DNA from: Methanosarcinales archaeon
GTDB lineage: Archaea; Halobacteriota; Methanosarcinia; Methanosarcinales; Methanocomedenaceae
Assembly (NCBI GenBank): GCA_021108405.1
Contig: JAIOQW010000182.1
Coordinates: 1 to 51,315 of the forward strand
Direction: 5' to 3'
Length of the DNA stretch: 51,315 bases
The notes below the pieces were generated by a model. It did not search any database. It was not told the origin of the DNA and saw only the letters and a list, made by a program, of their open reading frames with translations. Shown piece after piece: positions 1-7,370 of this stretch. Positions within the stretch are counted from its first letter, which is position 1, and each line of letters opens with the position of its first letter. Both the position numbers and the translations under genes were made by a program.

Positions 1-105
1 CAAGTATAACTTGATATATCGAAAATGCTCACTCCGTTCACATTTTCTAATCTTCGGCTCTTTTAAGAGCCTCAGTCAAGAAAATCCGAGCGCTAGCGAG
101 GATTT
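1..105 (-). repeat. R1 modular palindromic element (cut by window edge)
   Basis: This is a four-hairpin copy of the R1 family. Read on the minus strand, it holds an AAATCC/GGATTTT hairpin, a GGCTCTT/AAGAGCC hairpin, a GAAAAT/ATTTTC hairpin, and then an AAGTTATACTTG palindrome that runs off the window. The same module order is seen at 33410-33515. The first hairpin faces the geranylgeranyl reductase gene, whose ATG lies about 30 bases further on. Confidence 0.8.
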
Positions 106-136
106 ATTATTAACTATTAAATTACGAGGCAAAACA

Positions 137-1324
137 ATGAGCCCTGAAGAATCCTATGATGTTATTGTGATCGGCGCCGGACCGGCTGGTTCTACCGCAG
201 CAAAATATGCTGCTACAAACGGTGCCAGTGTGCTGCTAATAGATAAAAAGAAGAACATCGGTACACCCATTCAATGCGGTGGGTTTCTGCCATGTTATGA
301 AGAACTGCAAGAGCTATTGCCCAGCGCCAGGCTTCCATCAACTCTCATGGATATACCAAAAAATTGTATTCATACATCTACCCATATCCACAGGTTTATA
401 TCTCCGAACCTGGAACCTAAGGAGTTTGAAGTGGAAGCAAATGTACTGGATAGAAGCAGATTTGATAAATACCTGACCCAAGAAGCGATAAAAGCAGGGT
501 GTGACATACTGGTAGGTACCAGGGCAGACACTATAGAAGGTGACACTGTATCACTTAAAGGTATATTTGGTGAATTTAATATCACAGCTAAAGTAATTAT
601 CGGTGCAGACGGACCAAATTCACTGGTGGCAAGACACTCCGGCCTGATCGAGCGTAGTGATGATATGGCCAGGGCAGTTGCACTGGAATATGAACTTACG
701 GGTGCTGATATAGATAAGGATGCAGTAGAGATGTATTTCGGACGGGACTATGCACCTGCCGGATACGGATGGATCATCAGTCAGGGAGGTGATACTGCCA
801 ATATAGGCGTTGGTCTCAGGCGTCCGCTATGCGAACCTGGTGTATCAATACGGGATTATCTTCACAGGTTCATGTATGAACATCCCAGGGCATCACCCCA
901 GTTCAAAAATGCCAGGATCACAGCCGTCATCAGTGGTATCGTACCTGTGGGCGGTGCTCCACCGCAAACAGTTGCCGGAAACATGATCATATGCGGAGAT
1001 GCGGCAGGACACTTAATAGCAACTAACGGAGGAGGTATACCTACTGCTGTAGTAGGCGGTAAGATCGCTGGAGAGACTGCTGCCGATGCTATATCAGGCA
1101 AATGCGATCTGATGAAATATGACAGCAGATGGAGAGAGCAGATGGGGGTTGAGATAAAGACCTCGGCCTATGTAAAGAGATTAATGGACGGCCTTATGAG
1201 GTCTGACCAAATGATGAGCACATCAATGAAAATGCTGACTACTGACCAGATGAAAGCACTTCAGCGCGGTCGGCTTCCCGATATGGTAAAAAAAATGCTG
1301 CAAAGCCTTAACACAGGTATGTAA
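137..1324 (+). CDS. Geranylgeranyl reductase family FAD-dependent protein
   Basis: This is a 395-residue flavoprotein of the geranylgeranyl reductase family, which saturates the isoprenoid chains of archaeal ether lipids (digeranylgeranylglycerophospholipid reductase). The FAD-binding Rossmann motif GAGPAG is at residues 13-18, followed by the acidic strand end LLIDKKK. The second FAD motif, ICGDAAGHL, is about 290 residues in and is followed by a glycine-rich GGGIPTAVVGG. The frame stays open to position 11, but those extra codons read through an R1 repeat. The ATG at 137 is preceded by GAGG and gives the normal N-terminus (YDVIVIGAGPAGS). It is the first gene of a plus-strand run followed by a radical SAM gene. 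The family is clear; the exact substrate is inferred. Confidence 0.9.
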   Translation: MSPEESYDVIVIGAGPAGSTAAKYAATNGASVLLIDKKKNIGTPIQCGGFLPCYEELQELLPSARLPSTLMDIPKNCIHTSTHIHRFISPNLEPKEFEVEANVLDRSRFDKYLTQEAIKAGCDILVGTRADTIEGDTVSLKGIFGEFNITAKVIIGADGPNSLVARHSGLIERSDDMARAVALEYELTGADIDKDAVEMYFGRDYAPAGYGWIISQGGDTANIGVGLRRPLCEPGVSIRDYLHRFMYEHPRASPQFKNARITAVISGIVPVGGAPPQTVAGNMIICGDAAGHLIATNGGGIPTAVVGGKIAGETAADAISGKCDLMKYDSRWREQMGVEIKTSAYVKRLMDGLMRSDQMMSTSMKMLTTDQMKALQRGRLPDMVKKMLQSLNTGM

Positions 1325-1367
1325 TGATTCATACAAATTTTATTACCCTACTTTTTGAAAGGGATAC
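1324..1367 (+). repeat. R2 repeat, copy A
   Basis: About 44 bases beginning ATGATTCATACAAATTTTAT directly after the reductase stop codon. It matches 6349-6394 (opposite strand, about three differences) and, less closely, 4969-5014. It fills most of the gap before the radical SAM gene. Confidence 0.75.
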
Positions 1368-1385
1368 GATTTTAATGAGATAATA

Positions 1386-2015
1386 ATGATGCGATCTGAT
1401 CCAGGGACTATACTATATCCAGCACATGGAAATCTATACCTGAATATCACTAATAGGTGTACATGCAATTGTAAGTTCTGTATAAAAAATTTTGCAGATG
1501 GTGTTTACGGTTATAACCTGATACTTTCAAGAGAACCGGATGTTGATGAGGTGATCGATGAACTGCGACGATGTGATCTTTCAAAATATAATGAGGTTGT
1601 ATTTACCGGTCTCGGTGAACCTTTGACCAGGCTGGATGATGTACTTATTATTACCGGATGGTTGAAAGCCCATGGGCTTCGTGTGCGGATAGATACCATC
1701 GGGCATGCCTTGCTCCAGTATCCGGACAGGGATGTTGCATATGAACTTAAAAAGGCAGGAATTAATGAGATCTCTATCAGTCTGAATGCCCATGATAAAA
1801 AAACATATGACTGGCTGGTGCGGCCTGGTAAATACACGAATGCATATGACTCTATGCAGGATTTTGCAAGGGATATAGTTAAGCAAGATATGAAACTCAC
1901 ATTCACTATACTGACCCTGCCACAGGTAGATATTGAAAAATGCCGTGTAAAAGCTGATGAGATAGGTGCTGCTTTCAGGATAAGGGGATACGGCGGACCT
2001 GATCTGCAGGAATAG
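1386..2015 (+). CDS. Radical SAM protein, TatD-linked family type
   Basis: A 209-residue compact radical SAM protein. The cysteine motif C-x3-C-x2-C (CTCNCKFC, residues about 26-33) would bind the 4Fe-4S cluster that cleaves S-adenosylmethionine. It is followed by the SAM-binding strand VVFTGLGEPL and the later strand INEISISLNAHD. Length, the NLYLNITNRC start and the C-terminal RIRGYGGPD match the small radical SAM proteins often encoded beside or fused to TatD nucleases. No TatD gene lies in this window; the downstream neighbour is a HerA-like ATPase. The substrate is unknown. The start may be either of two consecutive ATGs (1386 or 1389). Confidence 0.85.
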   Translation: MMRSDPGTILYPAHGNLYLNITNRCTCNCKFCIKNFADGVYGYNLILSREPDVDEVIDELRRCDLSKYNEVVFTGLGEPLTRLDDVLIITGWLKAHGLRVRIDTIGHALLQYPDRDVAYELKKAGINEISISLNAHDKKTYDWLVRPGKYTNAYDSMQDFARDIVKQDMKLTFTILTLPQVDIEKCRVKADEIGAAFRIRGYGGPDLQE

Positions 2016-2053
2016 AAATTATTAAGTATAGTTCATCAAGTCTAACTGGTTTG

Positions 2054-3337
2054 ATGAGCGAACTTGAGTATTTTGACCCTGATCGAAGTGGAGTAACTGC
2101 AAAGCAATATATCCTGGGCAGGCGGGATAAGAGTTCGAAAAAAGGTGTGCTTGGGGTGGGCAAGTATCTCGCTGTTGACGGTTCAACTGGTTCTGATGTG
2201 TATATTGATTGTCTCGGACCACATGCTATGCTTATATGTGGTAAACGCGGATACGGAAAATCATATACAATAGGAACACTGGTTGAAGAATTGGCTCATC
2301 AACAGCCTCCGGTTTCAGATAACATAGCTTCTATCATCATAGACAGCATGGGTATTTTCTGGACACTGGTATATGCCAATACAAAGGAAATGGATAAACT
2401 TTCTGAGTGGGACCTTCATCCCGGGATATTGGATATACAGTTGTTTGTACCGGAAGCAAAGGTAGAAGAATTTGTAAAGATGGGGATTGATGCAAAGGCA
2501 TTTTCTATTTCAGTAAATAAGCTCTCAAGCAGTGATTGGTGCAATATGTTCAATATCAGTCCTACCCAACCACTTGGTATATTGATCACCAGGACGGTCC
2601 AGGACCTGAAGGACAGCGTATGTGAATATGCTTTAGAGGACATGCTAAGCAGTATTAAAACAGATCAGCATGCTGATAATAATACTAAACAGGCTGCCTT
2701 CAATTATATCGGTGCTGCAAAAAGGTGGGGAGTATTTCAAAAGAATGCATTGGATATCCATGAGATAGTCCATACAGGTAGAACGGCTGTAATCGATATC
2801 AGCACATTACCTGATGTTAGTGTGATGTCTGTGGTAGTAGAGATACTGGGCCGCAGGATATACCTTGAACGCATCTATGCCAGGCGGCAGTATGAGATTA
2901 ATAGAATAACAGGTAGTGATATCTCTTCTATGCCCATGGTCTGGATGTTCGTGGATGAGGCACATTTGTTCCTGCCGCGTGATGAAGGCACACAGAATAA
3001 GAATGTGCTGGTCAATGAGTGGCTGCGTCAGGGCAGGCAACCTGGTTTGTCCCTGGTACTGGCTACACAAAGACCATCAGCATTACATCCGGATGTGCTA
3101 AGCCAGAGTGATATTATAATCTGCCATCGTCTGACATCCCAGGATGATATCAGTGCTCTTGAGAAGGTACGTCCTACTTATATGAGAAAAGGAATTGCTG
3201 ATTCTATCCATAAGATGGGAGAAGGAAAAGGTGTGGCCTTTATTATTGATGATACTACTGAAGCTTCTCATGTAGTTCAAATGCGGCCGAGATTGACATG
3301 GCATGGTGGGGATGAGCCCAGTTCGCTTGGGGGTTGA
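2054..3337 (+). CDS. HerA-like (DUF87) ATPase
   Basis: A 427-residue P-loop ATPase of the HerA/FtsK superfamily, which translocates DNA in repair or in mobile-element functions. Walker A is CGKRGYGKSYT near residue 70. The Walker B strand VWMFVDEAHLFLP is near residue 300, followed by the sensor segment LVLATQRPSALHPDVLSQSD and an arginine-rich end. A TTG lies immediately before the ATG at 2054; I prefer the ATG. It follows the radical SAM gene by 38 bases on the same strand. HerA normally works with the nuclease NurA, but no nurA is nearby, so a canonical end-resection role is not shown. Its 3' end abuts a PglZ gene remnant on the opposite strand. Confidence 0.85.
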   Translation: MSELEYFDPDRSGVTAKQYILGRRDKSSKKGVLGVGKYLAVDGSTGSDVYIDCLGPHAMLICGKRGYGKSYTIGTLVEELAHQQPPVSDNIASIIIDSMGIFWTLVYANTKEMDKLSEWDLHPGILDIQLFVPEAKVEEFVKMGIDAKAFSISVNKLSSSDWCNMFNISPTQPLGILITRTVQDLKDSVCEYALEDMLSSIKTDQHADNNTKQAAFNYIGAAKRWGVFQKNALDIHEIVHTGRTAVIDISTLPDVSVMSVVVEILGRRIYLERIYARRQYEINRITGSDISSMPMVWMFVDEAHLFLPRDEGTQNKNVLVNEWLRQGRQPGLSLVLATQRPSALHPDVLSQSDIIICHRLTSQDDISALEKVRPTYMRKGIADSIHKMGEGKGVAFIIDDTTEASHVVQMRPRLTWHGGDEPSSLGG

Positions 3338-3389
3338 TAATTGTTCTAATGGGGATGATATTGGGATCATTACCTTTTTTACCCCTGCA

Positions 3390-3735
3390 TCCAGACAAAC
3401 TTGCAGCGAAGCTCCGCTGTGGACATAATTCACTCCTCCGCCCTGGGACTTGAAACGCAGGTCTGCGAAGGGAGTGTAAAGATATATCTGTTTATCTGAA
3501 TCCACTACCGAATCCATAGTAAATTTGTGGGTATTCATAAGTGATATGTCTTGCTCGCTTATAATGAAACGCTTGTTGGATTCAATTGTCTAGCTTTTAT
3601 TAAAATCCTGTGTTTCACGCTTATGCACACTTTCAAGGTGTTCTCTCTTGTAGATGAAACCGTGGTCTGATGTGACTATGATATTAGTTATATTAAGATT
3701 TGTTAATTTATCATTCGATAACTGCAAATCAATTC
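3390..3735 (-). pseudogene. Remnant of BREX-type PglZ phosphatase (C-terminal part)
   Basis: Read on the minus strand, one frame gives NITNIIVTSDHGFIYKREHL, a stop codon (TAG at 3590-3592), and then a continuation in the same frame containing RFKSQGGGVNYVHSGASLQ. The DHGF metal-site motif and the RFK-QG-GVNYVHGGASLQ block are hallmarks of the C-terminal PglZ domain of BREX phage-defence systems. The rest of the gene (several hundred residues) and the expected VVPVI-type ending are absent. It is a decayed fragment of a defence gene. No other BREX gene (brxC, pglX, brxL) was recognised nearby. Confidence 0.75.
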
Positions 3736-3826
3736 GTAGTTAAGGCAAGACTTAATAGACTTCTCATCAATGTTAATTCGAAACTGTATAAATTTGCAGT
3801 AAAATAAATAATAAAAGGAGGAAAAA

Positions 3827-4543
3827 ATGATTAAAAATAAAAATATAATGATAAGCACAATTACGATATTGCTTTTTATATCGTTGATAGGAATTGCATC
3901 AGCAGCTATGTCAGCAGATAGGACAGTTCCATCAGATTGTATTGAACCAGATACTGAATTTACAATCACGGTCAATGTTTCTGACTATGGTACAGACGCT
4001 TGGGTGGTAGAAACTCTCTGTGATGGATGGACATGTACAGATTCATCACTTGGTTCTGAAAAGAAAGATGGTAATAATGTGACGTTCTATCTCTCTGGTG
4101 AGACAAATTTCACCTATACTGTTCAGGCACCATCAGACGAAGACAAATGTACAATTAAAGGTTTTCTAGAGAATAGTAATAAGTCTGTAGATGTGGACGG
4201 AAGCAAGTCTGTACGTACATGCTCAAGTTCATCTAATCCAACATCAACTTCTACCGCAAAACCAACTGAAAAATCAACTTCAACTGTACAACCAACTTCA
4301 ACTGCACAACCAACTTCAACTGCACAACCAACTTCAACTGCACAACCAACTTCAATTGCACAACCAACTTCAACTGCACAACCAACAGTTGATTCAACCG
4401 AATCTGATGCATCATCCGGTGGACTTGGTGATGATACAACATCAAATGAATCAGATCCGGGTGCAATACCAGGGTTTACAGCCATGATTATGTTGATAGC
4501 TGCAGTAATTGGTATTATGTTCAGATCATCCACTAAAAAATAA
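3827..4543 (+). CDS. PGF-CTERM surface protein with PTSTAQ repeats
   Basis: A 238-residue exported protein. It has an N-terminal signal peptide (hydrophobic residues about 8-24, cleavage near ASAA), a compact beta-type domain of about 100 residues with several cysteines, and a Thr/Ser/Pro linker with six six-residue repeats of the form QPTSTA. It ends in IPGFTAMIMLIAAVIGIMF followed by basic residues. That tail fits the PGF-CTERM sorting signal processed by archaeosortase A, so the protein is probably lipid-anchored with the linker O-glycosylated. A strong Shine-Dalgarno (AAAGGAGG) lies 6 bases before the ATG. The folded domain is not recognised. A terminator-like hairpin follows. It stands alone between two decayed genes. 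Confidence 0.85.
   Translation: MIKNKNIMISTITILLFISLIGIASAAMSADRTVPSDCIEPDTEFTITVNVSDYGTDAWVVETLCDGWTCTDSSLGSEKKDGNNVTFYLSGETNFTYTVQAPSDEDKCTIKGFLENSNKSVDVDGSKSVRTCSSSSNPTSTSTAKPTEKSTSTVQPTSTAQPTSTAQPTSTAQPTSIAQPTSTAQPTVDSTESDASSGGLGDDTTSNESDPGAIPGFTAMIMLIAAVIGIMFRSSTKK
4276..4388 (+). repeat. 18-bp tandem repeats inside the surface-protein gene
   Basis: About six units of an 18-base repeat (core ACAACCAACTTCAACTGC) encode QPTSTA in frame. The units are almost identical in DNA, which suggests recent slippage or expansion, and the 18-base period keeps the frame when the copy number changes. Confidence 0.9.
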
Positions 4544-4557
4544 AAAAAATCTTTCTT

Positions 4558-4590
4558 ATGGGAAATAATTATTATTTCTCATTTTTTTTA
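4558..4590 (+). terminator. Hairpin with T-run after the surface-protein gene
   Basis: ATGGGAAATAA pairs imperfectly with TTATTTCTCAT and is followed by eight T residues, 15 bases after the stop codon. The shape is terminator-like. In archaea the T-run alone may be enough. Confidence 0.5.
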
Positions 4591-4695
4591 TTTATTTGAG
4601 CGTACAGCATTCTTGATCAGTTCGTCTATTTTTCGATTTTCACGAATAGTCGATCATAAATAAAATAATTTGATGTTTCTCTGCGTTTTATATAT

Positions 4696-4965
4696 TTAAA
4701 CTATATCCTGATAAGGTCCCTTTTTACCACAGTGTTGACAGGGCAATTCATGTTCCTCATCTAATTCTTCCTGTGACAGAGCTTTAACAATATTGATATT
4801 TTGAAGAGCACATGTTGAATAATTTTCCACCACATCAGCCTGTTACCAGATTGGACGTGGGGTTCAGTTCTGAGGTAGTGGCTAGCCTTTCCTCGGGTTA
4901 GATTTTCATCACTGACAAGTATGAACTTTACTCGGCGAACCTGTGCTCTCTGTGGCAGATAATAT
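4696..4965 (-). pseudogene. Frameshifted remnant with a zinc-ribbon C-terminus
   Basis: The minus strand reads RRVKFILVSDENLTRGKAS up to about 4850. It then changes frame and continues as a sequence with ALSQEELDEEHELPCQHCGK, ending QDIV and a TAA stop at 4696-4698. The two halves look like one gene broken by a frameshift. The C-x2-C motif near the end suggests half of a zinc ribbon. I do not recognise the family. It starts next to an R2 repeat and lacks any complete N-terminus. Confidence 0.45.
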
Positions 4966-4968
4966 AAA

Positions 4969-5014
4969 CAATGATTAATACAGATTTTATTCCCCGACTT
5001 TTTGAAATGTATAC
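4969..5014 (+). repeat. R2 repeat, copy B
   Basis: A diverged copy of the R2 element (CAATGATTAATACAGATTTT onward), separated by about 35 bases from the R1 copy at 5050. The same R2-spacer-R1 order appears inverted at 6255-6394, on the other side of the translin/deaminase pair. Confidence 0.7.
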
Positions 5015-5049
5015 TTAATTTGTTTAGTTTTCAACTATAAACTTATTTA

Positions 5050-5156
5050 TAGTATATGATTTATAAAATCATACCGAAGATTCTACGAATCTTCTAATCC
5101 TCCATTCCTCTGGAATGTCGGTCAAGAAAATCCGAGTGCTAACGAGGATTTTGTTC
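5050..5156 (-). repeat. R1 modular palindromic element
   Basis: A 107-base four-hairpin copy. From left to right: TAGTATATGATTTATAAAATCATAC, a GAAGATTC/GAATCTTC hairpin, a CATTCC/GGAATG hairpin, and the AAAATCC/GGATTTTGTTC end, which faces the translin gene. The two inner hairpins differ in sequence from those of other copies although the outer modules are shared. Confidence 0.85.
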
Positions 5157-5177
5157 ATGATAACCAATTAAACGACC

Positions 5178-5810
5178 ATGCTATTCGAAATATCATCCGA
5201 ACTCCTAAAACACTATGAAGCAAAAGATAAAGCAAGAGAGCATGCATTAAACCTCTCACGCCGTTTAGTAAGACTCAGCGGCAGTGCCATACGCTCAATT
5301 CATAAAGAAGAAATGAATACATCCAAACAGACGATAAGTGAAGCATCAGACTTGAATATCGAGATCAAAACCATACTTAAAGATCATCCTGATATCTATT
5401 ATGGTGGATTTGTTGAGAGTGGACAGCAAGAACTTGTTGAAGCATCTGTTCTCTACTGTATCCTTAATGAAAAAAGGATACTTAGACCTGCGCAACTGGA
5501 TGTGGAAAAAACAGCATATTTGTTGGGCATGGGTGATGTGGTGGGTGAACTCAGACGCATTATCTTAGACCGCATCAGGTTGGATAGGCCTTATGAAGGA
5601 GAAGAATTACTTGCAATCATGGATGAAATATATTCAACATTAATGCTTTTTGATTTTCCTGATGCTTTGCATAGAGGATTAAGGCGTAAGGCTGATGTGG
5701 CACGAAGTCTGGTAGAACGTACCAGGGGAGAGCTTACCAATGCCATGGGACATGCCAGGTTAATAGAACAAATACGCAGACTGGATAAGGATATTACTAA
5801 CCGGGTTTGA
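5178..5810 (+). CDS. Translin family RNA/DNA-binding protein
   Basis: A 210-residue, all-alpha protein of the archaeal translin/TRAX-like family, which forms oligomers that bind single-stranded RNA or DNA. Features are the basic N-terminal helix ([22 protein letters not shown]), the central EASVLYCIL helix, the [18 protein letters not shown] segment typical of translins, and the C-terminal [18 protein letters not shown]. The archaeal role is not established; eukaryotic translin/TRAX works as the C3PO ribonuclease. The gene is convergent with the dCMP-deaminase gene, and the two 3' ends overlap by 14 bases. The pair sits between mirrored R2-R1 repeats. Confidence 0.85.
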   Translation: MLFEISSELLKHYEAKDKAREHALNLSRRLVRLSGSAIRSIHKEEMNTSKQTISEASDLNIEIKTILKDHPDIYYGGFVESGQQELVEASVLYCILNEKRILRPAQLDVEKTAYLLGMGDVVGELRRIILDRIRLDRPYEGEELLAIMDEIYSTLMLFDFPDALHRGLRRKADVARSLVERTRGELTNAMGHARLIEQIRRLDKDITNRV

Positions 5811-6249
5811 AAAAATCTATCTTAACACCTGCTTTTTCAAAGAAATTGATAGCTTCGTCATCAGGGTAATTGTTAGAATATACTACTCTTTTTATCTTTG
5901 AATTAATTATCATTTTTGCACATAGTATGCATGGCTGGTGTGTACAGTATAATGTAGCACCCTCCACACTCACACCATGAAGTGCCGATTGAATAATTGC
6001 ATTTTGTTCTGCATGTACGGCCCTGCATAGTTCATGTCTGGTCCCGGATGCAATATTTTGCTGATCACGTATACATCCTATCTCAAGACAATGTTCCATG
6101 TCTCTTGGTGCCCCATTATATCCGGTGGAAAGGATACGCTTATCACGTACGATCACTGCTCCTACATTATTTCTTAAACACGTAGAGCGCTTTGCAACTA
6201 CTTTTGCTATTTCCATGAAATATTCATCAAGTGTTGGCCTGTTATCCAT
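5797..6249 (-). CDS. dCMP deaminase family protein
   Basis: A 150-residue zinc-dependent deaminase of the deoxycytidylate deaminase (ComEB-like) family, which converts dCMP to dUMP for thymidylate synthesis. The zinc site is complete: HAE at residues 79-81 and PCILC at 106-110. [24 protein letters not shown], with extra Cys and His residues (DMEHC, RHELC), matches dCMP deaminases rather than tRNA or cytidine deaminases. Length is normal. It runs convergently into the translin gene, and an R1 element starts 5 bases upstream of its ATG, so any promoter must lie in or beyond that repeat. Confidence 0.92.
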   Translation of the reverse strand: MDNRPTLDEYFMEIAKVVAKRSTCLRNNVGAVIVRDKRILSTGYNGAPRDMEHCLEIGCIRDQQNIASGTRHELCRAVHAEQNAIIQSALHGVSVEGATLYCTHQPCILCAKMIINSKIKRVVYSNNYPDDEAINFFEKAGVKIDFFKPG

Positions 6250-6254
6250 ATGAA

Positions 6255-6316
6255 GAACAAAATCCTCGCTAACGCTCGGATTTTCTTGAGTATATCAAGT
6301 TATACTTGATATACTA
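6255..6316 (+). repeat. R1 modular palindromic element
   Basis: A 62-base two-hairpin copy. It begins GAACAAAATCC, closes with GGATTTTCTTGAG, and ends with a near-perfect palindrome around AAGTTATACTTGATATACTA. The GAAC end faces the 5' end of the deaminase gene. Confidence 0.85.
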
Positions 6317-6348
6317 TTAAAAGATCACTCTATCCTTAAACATATTTC

Positions 6349-6394
6349 GTATCCATTTCAAAAAATAGGGTAATAAAATTTGTATGAATCATTG
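6349..6394 (-). repeat. R2 repeat, copy C
   Basis: Inverted copy of the R2 element. On the minus strand it reads CAATGATTCATACAAATTTT onward and differs from copy A (1324-1367) at about three positions. It lies just downstream of the methyltransferase stop codon. Confidence 0.75.
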
Positions 6395-6400
6395 TTTGTA

Positions 6401-7057
6401 TTATTTCACGCCTGTTAAATCCAGACCAAAGACACTCTGTGTTACTTTATGATCATTAAATTTTGACTTATCAAGGATAGATCTGACCTCTTCAATAGTA
6501 TAGGCAGCATTTATGGATGAGATGAGACCTGACTTTAATTCTTTCTCTTTTACCATTATTTTCATAATACACTTCACAACCGGATTCATATCACGGCGAA
6601 GATCAGTAATGTAAAACCTTCCTCCTGGTTTTAATATCCGGTGAATTTCATTAAACACCTTATTCGGATGTGACCATTCATGTAATGATGCACTGGTAAA
6701 CAGGCTATTGAACATATTATCATTGAATGGCATAATGAGTGCATTACCCAGGACATACTTAACCCTACTCTCAAATCCATATTCCCTGGTATTTTTTTTG
6801 GCGAACGTTATCATATCAGGGCTTATCTCCAATAGCATAAGATTGGTTTTATCTGTCTTTTTTAACCATTCAAGACCTAAATACCCGGGGCCAGGACCAA
6901 TCTCAAGTGCCAGACCATGTGTCAAGCCTGCTTTAATGATCTGATTGGTCTGAAGTAATTTTCTATCCCTGAACTTCCGGGACATTTTGTCATATATTTC
7001 GACAATGAATTCACCCTGCACTCCCTGATCTGTTTCAGGAATTCTTGGTTTGACCAT
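6401..7057 (-). CDS. Class I SAM-dependent methyltransferase
   Basis: A 218-residue Rossmann-fold methyltransferase. Motif I (LEIGPGPGYLGLEW) is at about residues 51-64, followed by the acidic strand end LMLLEISPDM, motif II/III VKYVLGNALIMPF, the SLHEWSHP region and the post-motif LKPGGRFYITDLRR. This is the UbiE/Methyltransf_11 type; the acceptor cannot be told from sequence. A roughly 50-base diverged copy of its N-terminal coding region (LLQTNQIIKAGLTHG) lies at 10103-10151, on the far side of the NosD gene. Confidence 0.85.
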   Translation of the reverse strand: MVKPRIPETDQGVQGEFIVEIYDKMSRKFRDRKLLQTNQIIKAGLTHGLALEIGPGPGYLGLEWLKKTDKTNLMLLEISPDMITFAKKNTREYGFESRVKYVLGNALIMPFNDNMFNSLFTSASLHEWSHPNKVFNEIHRILKPGGRFYITDLRRDMNPVVKCIMKIMVKEKELKSGLISSINAAYTIEEVRSILDKSKFNDHKVTQSVFGLDLTGVK

Positions 7058-7261
7058 ATTTATACCTTTTATCCAGATAATGAGACCTTCAACTTAAGTA
7101 TTTGTTGTTTTAAAAATAATCTTGTTTCATGTCAGAAAACATAGATTTTGTACAGAAAATCGTAAATTACTCCGGGTGGTCATAGACGGTGGTACTTGGT
7201 ATCCATGAGATAACTGGTACATATCATGAGCGATGAAATGTTGCTAAAAAAAAAAAAAAAT

Positions 7262-7370
7262 GCCCCATCCGGGAATTCAACTGATATTATCTCAGCTAGA
7301 AACGGTAATGTTGAATCCAGATACCACGTCAGGAGCCTCGCTAAGTGTTACATTCTGATTTGTGTTTGTT
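7262..7370 (-). pseudogene. Duplicated fragment of a cohesin-domain coding sequence
   Basis: CCGGGAATTCAACTGATATT and the bases around it (7266-7300) are an exact copy of part of the cohesin domain of the next gene (7827-7860). A second, diverged match follows (7301-7368 against about 7880-7945). The fragment lies after a 14-base A-run and has no open frame. About 200 bases upstream of it (7058-7261) show nothing else I can name. Confidence 0.7.

Noticed and set aside
11-136. N-terminal extension of the reductase
   Set aside because: The codons come from an R1 repeat; the family start is at 137 with a ribosome site.
2054-3337. Reading the HerA-like gene as part of a HerA-NurA resection operon
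   Set aside because: There is no NurA, Mre11 or Rad50 beside it; the YhaO/YhaN pair is 7 kb away and a different type.
4123-4533. Open frame on the minus strand opposite the surface-protein gene
   Set aside because: It is an artefact of the 18-bp repeats, which stay open in several frames (Val/Glu/Gly repeats). It has no ribosome site.
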